From NCBI RefSeq assembly GCF_963674565.1, contig NZ_OY771430.1:1550001-1614000 (forward strand): a DNA stretch of 64,000 nucleotides. The letters are read 5' to 3'. Under the pieces are notes generated by a model. The model ran no database searches. It was not told where the DNA came from and worked only from the letters and a program-made list of their open reading frames with translations. The position numbers and the translations under genes are program-made. The stretch is from an uncultured Carboxylicivirga sp. GTDB lineage: Bacteria > Bacteroidota > Bacteroidia > Bacteroidales > Marinilabiliaceae. Shown piece after piece: positions 54,688 to 62,860 of this stretch (the stretch's first letter is position 1; every line of letters begins with the position of its first letter).

Positions 54688-55701
54688 ATGCTTTCGATAG
54701 AAAAAAATGCAAACCTAAAACCATACAATACGTTTGGACTTGATGTTAAGGCCAATCAACTGGCCTTTTGTCCGGATCATGAAAGTTTACTTGAAATCAT
54801 AACTTATCTGCATAAAAACCCAACTTCCTATCTTATTCTTGGTGGAGGAAGTAACCTTTTATTTTCAAAAGATTTTGATGGAATCATAATTCATCCGACA
54901 ATAAAAGGTATTAAAGTAATTAAAGAAGATCCTAAACATATTTGGATTGAAGCCGGTGCCGGAGAGAATTGGGATGATTTAGTAGCTTTTTGTGTCAACA
55001 ACAACTACTATGGACTCGAAAATCTATCGTATATACCCGGTAATGTTGGCGCATCACCTGTTCAAAACATTGGTGCCTATGGAGTTGAAGTAAAAGATTG
55101 CATTGAAGAAGTAAACGGAATTAATATTGAGGACGGACATGCATTTACAATGAATAACGATGAATGTATGTTTGATTATCGTTACAGCATCTTTAAGAAT
55201 GAACTAAAAAATAAAGTTATTATCACATCAGTGATTTTTAAACTTAATAAAGCAGGTGAATTAAACCTTTCCTATGGACCTGTAAAAGAAGAATTATTAA
55301 AAAAGGACGAAAGAGATTTAAAAACATTAAGGGATACAATAATTGAGATTAGAAAAAGTAAATTACCTGAACCTTCCGAATTAGGAAATGCAGGTTCTTT
55401 CTTTAAAAATCCTGTAGTTACTAAAAATCAATTCGATTCTTTACTAAAAGACTTTCCACAAATTCCGAACTATATTGTGTCTGAAGACTTAATAAAAATA
55501 CCTGCTGGCTGGTTAATTGAAACAAGTGGTTGGAAAGGTAAATCATTTGGCGGAGCTGCTGTACATGAAAAACAGGCATTGGTTTTAATTAATAAAAATG
55601 AAGCTAAAGCTCAGGACATTATTAACTTGGCTAACAACATCATCACTGATATAAAAAGCCGTTTTGGAATTACTTTGGAACCAGAAGTTAATATCATTTA
55701 G
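54688..55701 (+). CDS. murB: UDP-N-acetylenolpyruvoylglucosamine reductase
   Basis: The 337-residue FAD enzyme makes UDP-MurNAc in peptidoglycan synthesis. It has YNTFGLDVKANQ at the start, the FAD-binding ILGGGSNLLFS, the SYIPGNVGASPVQNIGAYG motif and the catalytic serine region ELGNAGSFFKNP, with a late glutamate in EPEVNI. The ATG at 54688 is favoured by the promoter position. It is followed 73 bases later by mltG. Confidence 0.95.
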   Translation: MLSIEKNANLKPYNTFGLDVKANQLAFCPDHESLLEIITYLHKNPTSYLILGGGSNLLFSKDFDGIIIHPTIKGIKVIKEDPKHIWIEAGAGENWDDLVAFCVNNNYYGLENLSYIPGNVGASPVQNIGAYGVEVKDCIEEVNGINIEDGHAFTMNNDECMFDYRYSIFKNELKNKVIITSVIFKLNKAGELNLSYGPVKEELLKKDERDLKTLRDTIIEIRKSKLPEPSELGNAGSFFKNPVVTKNQFDSLLKDFPQIPNYIVSEDLIKIPAGWLIETSGWKGKSFGGAAVHEKQALVLINKNEAKAQDIINLANNIITDIKSRFGITLEPEVNII

Positions 55702-55774
55702 AAAATAATCGCGCAAAATTACCGTTGATTAAAGAAGTCTGAATGATTAAATTTATCAGCCAAACAATTATTAA

Positions 55775-56842
55775 ATGACAATAAAACAACGTAATAAAAA
55801 GAAGAAAACAGGTAAGCTTCTAATAGGCCTTACTATTATACTTGGTATTTTTGCTGTTGTTGGTTTAATGGGATTAAAGTATTACAAATGGATTTTTTCC
55901 GACAACATCAATTTATCTGATAGACAAGTTGAATTTCTTTTTATACCAACTCACTCTACATTTGAAGATCTGCAAACGATTCTTGACGAGAATGAATTGC
56001 TTTTAAACAAAAAATCATTTGAATGGGTTGCCACCATTAAGAAGTTCAATACAGTAAAACCTGGTCGATACCAGTTAAAAGAAGGAATGTCGAACAACAC
56101 ATTAATTAATCTTCTTCGTTCAGGTAAACAGACTCCGGTCAAGGTTACTTTTAATAACATCCGAACCAAACAGGAACTAGCAGGCACAATCAGTCATTAT
56201 ATCGAAGCAGATAGTATTAGTTTACTAGAGAGTTTAAATGATCCGGTACTACTAGATGAATTGGGGGTTAATTCCGAAACTATTCTCACCTTGTTTTTAC
56301 CGAATACATATGAATTTTGGTGGAATACAACAGCTGAAAAGTTTATTAAAAGGATGAATGCCGAACATCAAAAATTCTGGGATAAGGAGAAAACAGCTAA
56401 AGCGAAAGAACTAAATTTAACTGCAAAACAAGTTAGCATTTTGGCAGCAATTGTTGATGAAGAAACTATCAAACCTGATGAAAAACCAATGGTTGCCGGT
56501 TTATATCTTAATCGACTAAAAAAGAACATACGTCTTCAAGCCGACCCCACGGTTAAATATGCATTAGGTGACTTCAATATCCAAAGAATTCTGACAAAAG
56601 ATTTGGAAATTAACTCACCTTATAACACATACAAATATGGAGGTCTTCCTCCTGGTCCAATAAGAATTCCTTCGATTTCGGGAATTAATGCTGTACTAAA
56701 TCACACAAAGCATGATTACCTCTATATGTGTGCCAAAGAAGACTTCTCGGGATACCACAATTTTGCTAAAACATTAAAACAGCATAATCAGAATGCTGCT
56801 AAATTTCAGAAAGCCCTTAATAAAAGAAAGATCTATCGATAG
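55775..56842 (+). CDS. mltG: Endolytic murein transglycosylase MltG
   Basis: The 355-residue inner-membrane protein has one N-terminal transmembrane segment (residues of about 12-34), a LysM-like region and the YceG/MltG domain with ILAAIVDEETIKPDEKPMVAG, where the glutamate is the catalytic residue. It also has QADPTVKYALGD and TYKYGGLPPGPI. It cuts nascent glycan strands to set chain length. It follows murB on the same strand. Confidence 0.94.
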   Translation: MTIKQRNKKKKTGKLLIGLTIILGIFAVVGLMGLKYYKWIFSDNINLSDRQVEFLFIPTHSTFEDLQTILDENELLLNKKSFEWVATIKKFNTVKPGRYQLKEGMSNNTLINLLRSGKQTPVKVTFNNIRTKQELAGTISHYIEADSISLLESLNDPVLLDELGVNSETILTLFLPNTYEFWWNTTAEKFIKRMNAEHQKFWDKEKTAKAKELNLTAKQVSILAAIVDEETIKPDEKPMVAGLYLNRLKKNIRLQADPTVKYALGDFNIQRILTKDLEINSPYNTYKYGGLPPGPIRIPSISGINAVLNHTKHDYLYMCAKEDFSGYHNFAKTLKQHNQNAAKFQKALNKRKIYR

Positions 56843-56944
56843 TTTTTATTTAATACCTAACGTAAGTTTAATAGAAAATTGAATTATTTTCGTAATCTGA
56901 AAATCTATTTATAATTATACAGTAACCTGATAAAACAATAGTAT

Positions 56945-57394
56945 ATGAAATTATCAACCATCTTCACCTTACTTATTTCAATATCCATTTTAGCTTCTTG
57001 TTCTTCCTTAAAAAAAGGCTCTTCGAGTTTCGATGATAGTGATAGTCCTTATGTTACAGAAGAAACCAAGCCAAAAGTAAAGGAACAACCAAAACCGGAA
57101 AAAGAAATTGTTGTTAAAGAAGAGAAAGTAAAAACCGTTGATGCGACCGAAGACGAAGTATTTAAATACTATGTCATCATTGGTTCTTTTAAAGTACTTG
57201 ACAACGCAAAAAACTACAAACAGCAACTAATCACCGAGGGTTTTACTCCTGTTATACTTGAAAATGAAAACGGATTATACCGTGTTTCAGTTGCAGCATA
57301 TAATGACGAAAACCCTGCCCGTACCAAGATTGGAAGCATACGTGCAAATTTTGAAAAATATAGTGATGTATGGTTGTTAATCAGAAAAATGTAA
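56945..57394 (+). CDS. SPOR-domain lipoprotein
   Basis: The 149-residue protein has a lipoprotein signal ending ILASC and a charged low-complexity linker rich in Lys and Glu (residues of about 38-75). It ends in a SPOR domain: YYVIIGSFKVLDNAKNYKQQL with LYRVSVAAYND. SPOR domains bind denuded peptidoglycan at the division septum. It is consistent with the peptidoglycan genes murB and mltG upstream. Terminator at 57411. Confidence 0.9.
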   Translation: MKLSTIFTLLISISILASCSSLKKGSSSFDDSDSPYVTEETKPKVKEQPKPEKEIVVKEEKVKTVDATEDEVFKYYVIIGSFKVLDNAKNYKQQLITEGFTPVILENENGLYRVSVAAYNDENPARTKIGSIRANFEKYSDVWLLIRKM

Positions 57395-57410
57395 AATTTA
57401 AATAAGACTT

Positions 57411-57434
57411 AAAAGCTCCTTTTCAGGAGCTTTT
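57411..57434 (+). terminator. Terminator after the SPOR gene
   Basis: Perfect 10-base arms AAAAGCTCCT / AGGAGCTTTT with a TTTC loop, followed by a T run. Confidence 0.85.
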
Positions 57435-57458
57435 TTATTTTAACCACTATCTTTTTTT

Positions 57459-57466
57459 TATTTTTG
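57459..57466 (+). promoter_or_regulatory. Possible -7 promoter element of the flavodiiron gene
   Basis: TATTTTTG matches TAnnTTTG, 51 bases before the ATG. No clear -33 element. Confidence 0.35.
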
Positions 57467-57516
57467 CGCATTCAAATACCGAATTAGTAATAATTAAAGA
57501 TAAAACCAGATTCAAG

Positions 57517-58707
57517 ATGTATAGACCAGTAAATCTATCTGAACAAATTTTCTATGTTGGAGTAAATGACCGCCGAACAGCATTGTTTGAAAACATGTGG
57601 CCTTTAGATCGTGGAGTTTCATACAACTCGTATCTTATCGCTGATGAAAAAGTAGCTGTAATAGACACTGTTGAAGCCGGTCATTTTGAAAAATGGATTG
57701 CTAAAGTACGTGCTGTTTTAAACGATCGTCCTATTGACTACCTAATCGTTAATCATATGGAGCCTGACCATTCTGGCGCTATTCGCATTCTAACCGAATT
57801 ATATCCTGAAATGGAAATTGTTGGAAATAAAAAAACATTTCCAATGATTGAAGGTTACTACGGAATCAGTTCTAACTTCAAAGAAATTAAAGAAGGTGAT
57901 TCATTGGAGTTAGGAAAAAACAGGTTGACATTCTATACCGTTCCAATGGTTCATTGGCCTGAATCAATGGTTTGTTTTGAAGAAACCAACCAGATATTGT
58001 TCTCCTCTGATGCATTTGGAAGCTTTGGAACATTAGATGGTGGCATCTTTGATGATGAGTTGGATTTTGAACATTTAACTGATGAGATGCGACGTTATTA
58101 TTCCAACATTGTTGGTAAATATGGCAATCCTGTTCAAAAGGCACTTCAAAAATTAGGCAGTTTAGACATGAAAATGATTGCCCCTTCTCATGGACCTGTA
58201 TACCGTGAAAACATTACTCAAATGATTACTTGGTATAATCAATGGAGTCAATATGAAGGAGAAGAAGGAGTTGTTGTTGCATATGCATCGATGTATGGTA
58301 ATACAGAAGAGATGGCTGAAGTAGCTGCCAGAGCTCTTGCTGAGTCAGGAGTTAAAAATGTTAGAGTATACGACGTTAGTAAAACACATCCATCCTACAT
58401 AATTTCAGACATCTTCAGATTCAAAGGAATTATTTTGGGAAGTCCAACGTATAGTAATGAATTACATCCTAACATGGAAGCATTGGTTTCGAAACTACAA
58501 CATATGGGCGTAACTAATCACTACTATGGAATACTTGGTTCCTATACATGGGCTGGAGCTTCAGTTAAGAAACTAAATGAAGCAGCCGAATCGTTAAAAT
58601 GGGAAGCAGTTGCTGAACCTGTTGAAGAAAAACACTCCCTAAAAGATGATAAATATGAAGCCTGCTGGCAATTAGGTGTTGCCATGGCTGATAAATTAAA
58701 AAATTAA
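57517..58707 (+). CDS. FprA-type flavodiiron protein
   Basis: The 396-residue protein has an N-terminal metallo-beta-lactamase-like diiron domain with the ligands H80, E82, D84 and H85 in NHMEPDHSG. Later His and Asp ligands are in VHWPES, FSSDAFG and PSHGPVYR, so the site is intact. A C-terminal flavodoxin domain follows (ASMYGNTEEMAE is the FMN loop). A-type flavoproteins reduce O2 to water or NO to N2O and protect anaerobes. No rubredoxin gene is adjacent. Confidence 0.95.
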   Translation: MYRPVNLSEQIFYVGVNDRRTALFENMWPLDRGVSYNSYLIADEKVAVIDTVEAGHFEKWIAKVRAVLNDRPIDYLIVNHMEPDHSGAIRILTELYPEMEIVGNKKTFPMIEGYYGISSNFKEIKEGDSLELGKNRLTFYTVPMVHWPESMVCFEETNQILFSSDAFGSFGTLDGGIFDDELDFEHLTDEMRRYYSNIVGKYGNPVQKALQKLGSLDMKMIAPSHGPVYRENITQMITWYNQWSQYEGEEGVVVAYASMYGNTEEMAEVAARALAESGVKNVRVYDVSKTHPSYIISDIFRFKGIILGSPTYSNELHPNMEALVSKLQHMGVTNHYYGILGSYTWAGASVKKLNEAAESLKWEAVAEPVEEKHSLKDDKYEACWQLGVAMADKLKN

Positions 58708-58726
58708 TTAAGGTCAATAGACTAAC

Positions 58727-58757
58727 AAAAAAGAGCACTTGTTAAGTGCTCTTTTTT
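58727..58757 (+). terminator. Terminator of the flavodiiron gene
   Basis: Perfect 14-base arms with a three-base GTT loop are followed by a T run. The next gene's upstream frame runs through this hairpin, so a start inside it is excluded. Confidence 0.9.
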
Positions 58758-58819
58758 TTGTTTTATCATGTCAAAAAAGGCAAATTTATTACCTTCGCGA
58801 CAAACATACACGAACTATT

Positions 58820-59329
58820 TTGGACGATAAGAAGAAATACACCTGGTATGCCCTATATACCAAGTCAAGAGCTGAGAAGAAGGTATTGGAACAATTAACC
58901 AATATGGGTATTAAAGCATATCTTCCCATGAAAAAAATCCTTCGTCAATGGAGCGATCGTAAGAAATGGGTTGAAATGCCAGTAATCAGTTCATACATCT
59001 TCGTAAACATCCTCAAAGAAGATTACCGTAAAGTATTTGAAGCAAATGGTGTGGTTGCTTATGTATCCTATAAAGGACAAGCCTGTACTATACCTGACTC
59101 TGATATTGAAGCCATGAGACGCACCATTGAGAATCAAATGGATTTTGATGTTGAAACAGACCAACTTAAAAAAGGTCAGACAATAACCGTTACATCAGGA
59201 CCATTAAAAGGTATAACTGGGGAAGTTTTGGAAGTACAGGGTGCTAAAAAGCTATATCTAAGAATCAGTAATATTGGCTATACCCTGGTAGTAGATTTAG
59301 CTGATGCCTCCTTCACAAAAGAAAGTTAA
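58820..59329 (+). CDS. UpxY/NusG-like transcription antiterminator
   Basis: The protein is about 169 residues. It has a NusG N-terminal domain (WYALYTKSRAEKKVLEQL) and a C-terminal KOW motif (VTSGPLKGITGEVLEVQG). The best start is TTG at 58820, because the frame upstream passes through the flavodiiron terminator. UpxY proteins extend transcription of capsule or exopolysaccharide operons; the UDP-sugar dehydrogenase gene at 62861 is 3.5 kb downstream with opposite-strand genes between. Confidence 0.88.
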   Translation: MDDKKKYTWYALYTKSRAEKKVLEQLTNMGIKAYLPMKKILRQWSDRKKWVEMPVISSYIFVNILKEDYRKVFEANGVVAYVSYKGQACTIPDSDIEAMRRTIENQMDFDVETDQLKKGQTITVTSGPLKGITGEVLEVQGAKKLYLRISNIGYTLVVDLADASFTKES

Positions 59330-59336
59330 ACGGTAT

Positions 59337-60254
59337 CTAATCGATAAAATACTCATTATTATCCAGAGCCAACTCTACATTCTCAAATACTGCAGAGGCT
59401 TCTTCCTTAAGAGGTGTAAGATCGAAATATCTACTTGAGAAATGTCCAATTAATAACTTTCCAACGGCAGCATCCTTGGCAATTGTAGCAGCCTGATGTG
59501 CAGTTGTATGAGAAGACGATTTTGCCAGACTTTTTAATTCATGCAAAAAGGTAGCTTCATGATACAAAAGATCGACGCCCTGAATTACAGGTATGATTCT
59601 TCTGAAATATTTTGTATCTGAGCAGAAAGCATAGGAGCGTGCTTTAGGCGCAGGAATAATTAACTCTTTCTGATTAACCTCTCTCCCATCCTCATTAAAA
59701 TATGGATTTCCATTTTTTATGGATACGATATCGGCAATACCTAAATTGAATTTAAATATGGCTTCTTTACGAATGTTTGGTTCCTTTTCTTTCTCTTTAA
59801 AAAGAAAACCACAAGTAGGTATGCGATGACACAATGGAAATGACTCCACTGTCACTTTTTTATCCTCATAAATAACTTTAGGTGAATCGTAGGTTAAATC
59901 ATTAAATTCAATGGCAAATGGAAGATCTTCACAAAAATAATCCAAATGAGGTTTTAACAAGGTTTTCAAATCGGGATGAGCATGAATAGTAAGCTTTTTA
60001 TTCCTACCCAACAATCCAAAAGTTGATATTAAACCCATTAAACCAAAAACATGATCGCCATGTAGATGAGAAAGAAAAATATGATGAATCTTAGAAAAAT
60101 TAATCTTATTTTTTCTCAACTGCATCTGTGTTCCTTCACCGCAATCAATCAAAAAAAAACGCTCAGATACACGTAGTATCTGAGCGGTAGGATATCTATC
60201 CGATGTTGGTAATGCTGAATTACTTCCTAAAATGGTTACTGAAAAGCTACTCAT
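59337..60254 (-). CDS. rnz: Ribonuclease Z
   Basis: The 305-residue metallo-beta-lactamase-fold nuclease matures tRNA 3' ends. It starts MSSFSVTILGSNSALPTSDR, with the catalytic HxHxDH motif in FLSHLHGDHVFG. Further ligands are in CSDTKYFR and GHFSSRY. I use the ATG at 60254 just after the upstream stop; 60272 is an alternative that would overlap the STAS gene. Its 3' end is only seven bases from the convergent UpxY gene, with no room for a terminator. Confidence 0.95.
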   Translation of the reverse strand: MSSFSVTILGSNSALPTSDRYPTAQILRVSERFFLIDCGEGTQMQLRKNKINFSKIHHIFLSHLHGDHVFGLMGLISTFGLLGRNKKLTIHAHPDLKTLLKPHLDYFCEDLPFAIEFNDLTYDSPKVIYEDKKVTVESFPLCHRIPTCGFLFKEKEKEPNIRKEAIFKFNLGIADIVSIKNGNPYFNEDGREVNQKELIIPAPKARSYAFCSDTKYFRRIIPVIQGVDLLYHEATFLHELKSLAKSSSHTTAHQAATIAKDAAVGKLLIGHFSSRYFDLTPLKEEASAVFENVELALDNNEYFID

Positions 60255-60258
60255 CGAA

Positions 60259-60615
60259 TTAGTTCGAATCAATCGCTTTACGTATCATTTCAGTTCCGTC
60301 ATTTAATGACGGGGCTATGTTTAAAACTGAATCCAACTGCGAAACCGAGATTAATCTCTCAACCGCAGGTTGTAATCCTGCCAATACAAACACCCCATCG
60401 GCATTTTTACAAAGTCTGTTAGCAACAAGAATGGCACTTAAACCAGACGAATCGCAATAATTACACTTTCCAAGATCAAGCAGAATATTTTTCTCACCAT
60501 TACCAGAAAGTAACACTAACTCTGATTTCAGCGTTGGTGCAATATGCGTATCCAACTTTTCTTTCAAAACCTGAACCAATGTAAATCCGTCTAATTTATC
60601 TATTTTAAAGTCCAT
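60259..60615 (-). CDS. STAS-domain anti-sigma-factor antagonist
   Basis: The 118-residue single STAS domain has the phosphorylatable serine motif NYCDSSGLSAIL (DSSG) and FTLVQVLKEKLDTHIAP in the expected strand. Such proteins release sigma factors when dephosphorylated, or act in other partner-switching roles. No kinase gene is adjacent. It lies 25 bases after rpsA and just before rnz, so it may be part of that run. Confidence 0.9.
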   Translation of the reverse strand: MDFKIDKLDGFTLVQVLKEKLDTHIAPTLKSELVLLSGNGEKNILLDLGKCNYCDSSGLSAILVANRLCKNADGVFVLAGLQPAVERLISVSQLDSVLNIAPSLNDGTEMIRKAIDSN

Positions 60616-60640
60616 TCTTATCGTTTTAACTTAGTAATAA

Positions 60641-62509
60641 CTATTCTTTAGATGATTTCTCATCAGCTTCCAATTGATCTTTCAAGGCAGCTAATTCAGA
60701 AATATCTCCTAAAGTAGTTTTTTCTAAGTTATCATTCAACTTCTTCACTCCTTTTTTAGTGGCTTTAGTTTGAGCTTTTTTAGCAGCTACTTCTTCATCT
60801 TTCTGTACATCTTCGAAAATACGTGAATGTGAAAGGATGATACGCTTCGCAGCCTTATTAAACTCAATCACTTTAAAATCAAGTTTTTCATCCACTTTAG
60901 CCTGAGCTCCGTCTTCTTTTACAAGGTGACGTGGAGTAGCAAATCCTTCAACACCATATTGCAATGCAATTACAGCACCTTTGTCGAAAATATCAACAAT
61001 AGTACCTTCATGAACTGAATCTACAGTGAAGATAGTTTCGAATACATCCCATGGATTTTCTTCAAGTTGTTTGTGACCTAAACTCAAACGACGGTTTTCT
61101 TTGTCGATTTCAAGAACAACTACATCAATTTCGTCACCAATTGCAGTAAATTCTGCTGGGTGCTTAATTTTCTTAGTCCAAGATAAATCAGAAATATGGA
61201 TCAATCCATCAATTCCTTCTTCAATTTCTACAAATACACCGAAGTTAGTGAAGTTACGTACATATGCTTTGTGTTTAGTTCCTACAGCATATACATCTTC
61301 GATTTTCTCCCATGGATCAGCTTTCAATTGCTTAATACCAAGAGACATCTTACGTTCGTCGCGATCTAAAGTCAATACCATTGCTTCTACATCGTCGCCC
61401 ACTTTCAAGAAATCCTGAGCGCTACGTAAGTGTTGTGACCATGACATTTCAGAAACGTGGATCAAACCTTCTACACCTGGAGCAATTTCTACAAATGCAC
61501 CGTAGTCAGCCATAACAACCACTTTACCTTTTACTACATCGCCAACTTTAAGTTCAGAATCCAATGAATCCCAAGGGTGAGAAGTCAATTGTTTCAAACC
61601 TAATGCAATTCTCTTCTTCTCATCATCGAAGTCTAGAATTACAACGTTCAATTTCTGATCTAATTGAACAATTTCTTCTGGATGAGTCACACGGCCCCAC
61701 GAAAGGTCAGTAATGTGAATCAAACCATCTACGCCACCAAGGTCGATAAATACACCGTAAGAAGTGATGTTTTTAACGGTTCCTTCAAGAACCTGACCTT
61801 TTTCAAGCTTAGAAATAATGTCTTTCTTCTGCTGTTCAAGTTCAGCTTCAATAAGTGCTTTATGAGATACAACTACGTTTTTGAATTCTGGGTTAATTTT
61901 CACAACTTTGAATTCCATAGTTTTACCTACATACATATCGTAATCGCGAATAGGCTTAACATCAATTTGTGATCCTGGTAAGAATGCCTCAATTCCAAAT
62001 ACGTCTACAATCATACCACCTTTAGTACGACATTTGATGTAACCTTTGATAACTTCATCGTTATCCAAAGCTTCGTTTACTCGATCCCAAGAACGTAATG
62101 CTCTTGCTTTTTTGTGAGAAAGAACTAATTGTCCTTTTTTGTCCTCTTGACTTTCAACGTAAACTTCTACTTTATCGCCAACTTTTAATTCCGGGTTGTA
62201 ACGAAATTCGTTACGGCTAACGATACCATCAGATTTGAATCCGATATTAATAACAACTTCACGTTTTGTCAATGCGATAACTTCACCCTCAATTACTTCT
62301 TTTTCAGAAATAGTTGATAAGGTTTCATCATACATTTTAGCCAATTCTTCTTTTGATGTACCAGCGCCTAATACATCACCTGCTTCATAGCTATCCCAAT
62401 CAAAATCATCAGATGGAACAGTTGCAACTGGTTCGTTAGCAACAGGAGTTTCATTTACTTCAGGAGTATTCTCTACAGGCTCCTGAACATTTTCTTTTTC
62501 TTCTGCCAT
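60641..62509 (-). CDS. rpsA: 30S ribosomal protein S1
   Basis: The 622-residue protein has an acidic N-terminus of about 55 residues, then six S1 RNA-binding repeats, each with the FxxSDG/GLIHIS pattern (for example DGLIHITDLSWGRV, EGLIHVSEMSWSQH, DGLIHISDLSWTKK). A lysine-rich C-terminal tail follows. It helps mRNA bind the 30S subunit; length and repeat number match Bacteroidota S1. A -7 element for the minus strand is at 62565-62572. Confidence 0.97.
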   Translation of the reverse strand: MAEEKENVQEPVENTPEVNETPVANEPVATVPSDDFDWDSYEAGDVLGAGTSKEELAKMYDETLSTISEKEVIEGEVIALTKREVVINIGFKSDGIVSRNEFRYNPELKVGDKVEVYVESQEDKKGQLVLSHKKARALRSWDRVNEALDNDEVIKGYIKCRTKGGMIVDVFGIEAFLPGSQIDVKPIRDYDMYVGKTMEFKVVKINPEFKNVVVSHKALIEAELEQQKKDIISKLEKGQVLEGTVKNITSYGVFIDLGGVDGLIHITDLSWGRVTHPEEIVQLDQKLNVVILDFDDEKKRIALGLKQLTSHPWDSLDSELKVGDVVKGKVVVMADYGAFVEIAPGVEGLIHVSEMSWSQHLRSAQDFLKVGDDVEAMVLTLDRDERKMSLGIKQLKADPWEKIEDVYAVGTKHKAYVRNFTNFGVFVEIEEGIDGLIHISDLSWTKKIKHPAEFTAIGDEIDVVVLEIDKENRRLSLGHKQLEENPWDVFETIFTVDSVHEGTIVDIFDKGAVIALQYGVEGFATPRHLVKEDGAQAKVDEKLDFKVIEFNKAAKRIILSHSRIFEDVQKDEEVAAKKAQTKATKKGVKKLNDNLEKTTLGDISELAALKDQLEADEKSSKE

Positions 62510-62564
62510 TTTTTCTAAATCGTTAAATAACTAGTAGTTAGACATTATATTGTAAAAATCCGTG

Positions 62565-62572
62565 CAAAATTA
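62565..62572 (-). promoter_or_regulatory. Possible -7 promoter element of rpsA
   Basis: CAAAATTA reads TAATTTTG on the minus strand, 56 bases upstream of the rpsA ATG. Confidence 0.4.
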
Positions 62573-62860
62573 TTAACTTTTTCCGAGTTAAAAAACTTTC
62601 TAAGCCAATAATTTAAGTTAAATAATAAAAATAATTGGAGAATGAACTTTTGTCAAGATGTTGCCACATTTAAGAATTAATAAATCAATTTCTATTCGTA
62701 TTCCTTCCTCTCAGAACATTGAAAATTTGGCACTTTCGCTACAGCATACCTAAATACATAAATATAAAGCTATTCAAATCATATAATATTTTCTATTTTT
62801 GAAAACTGGAAGTATTAATACACAATTAACTTTATTTCTAAAACAGAATAAATAAGAATT
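62573..62860. other. Divergent intergenic region
   Basis: This stretch between rpsA and the UDP-sugar dehydrogenase gene has no gene. It contains a plus-strand -7 candidate TATTTTTG at 62794-62801, 60 bases before the next ATG. The rest is AT-rich. Confidence 0.4.
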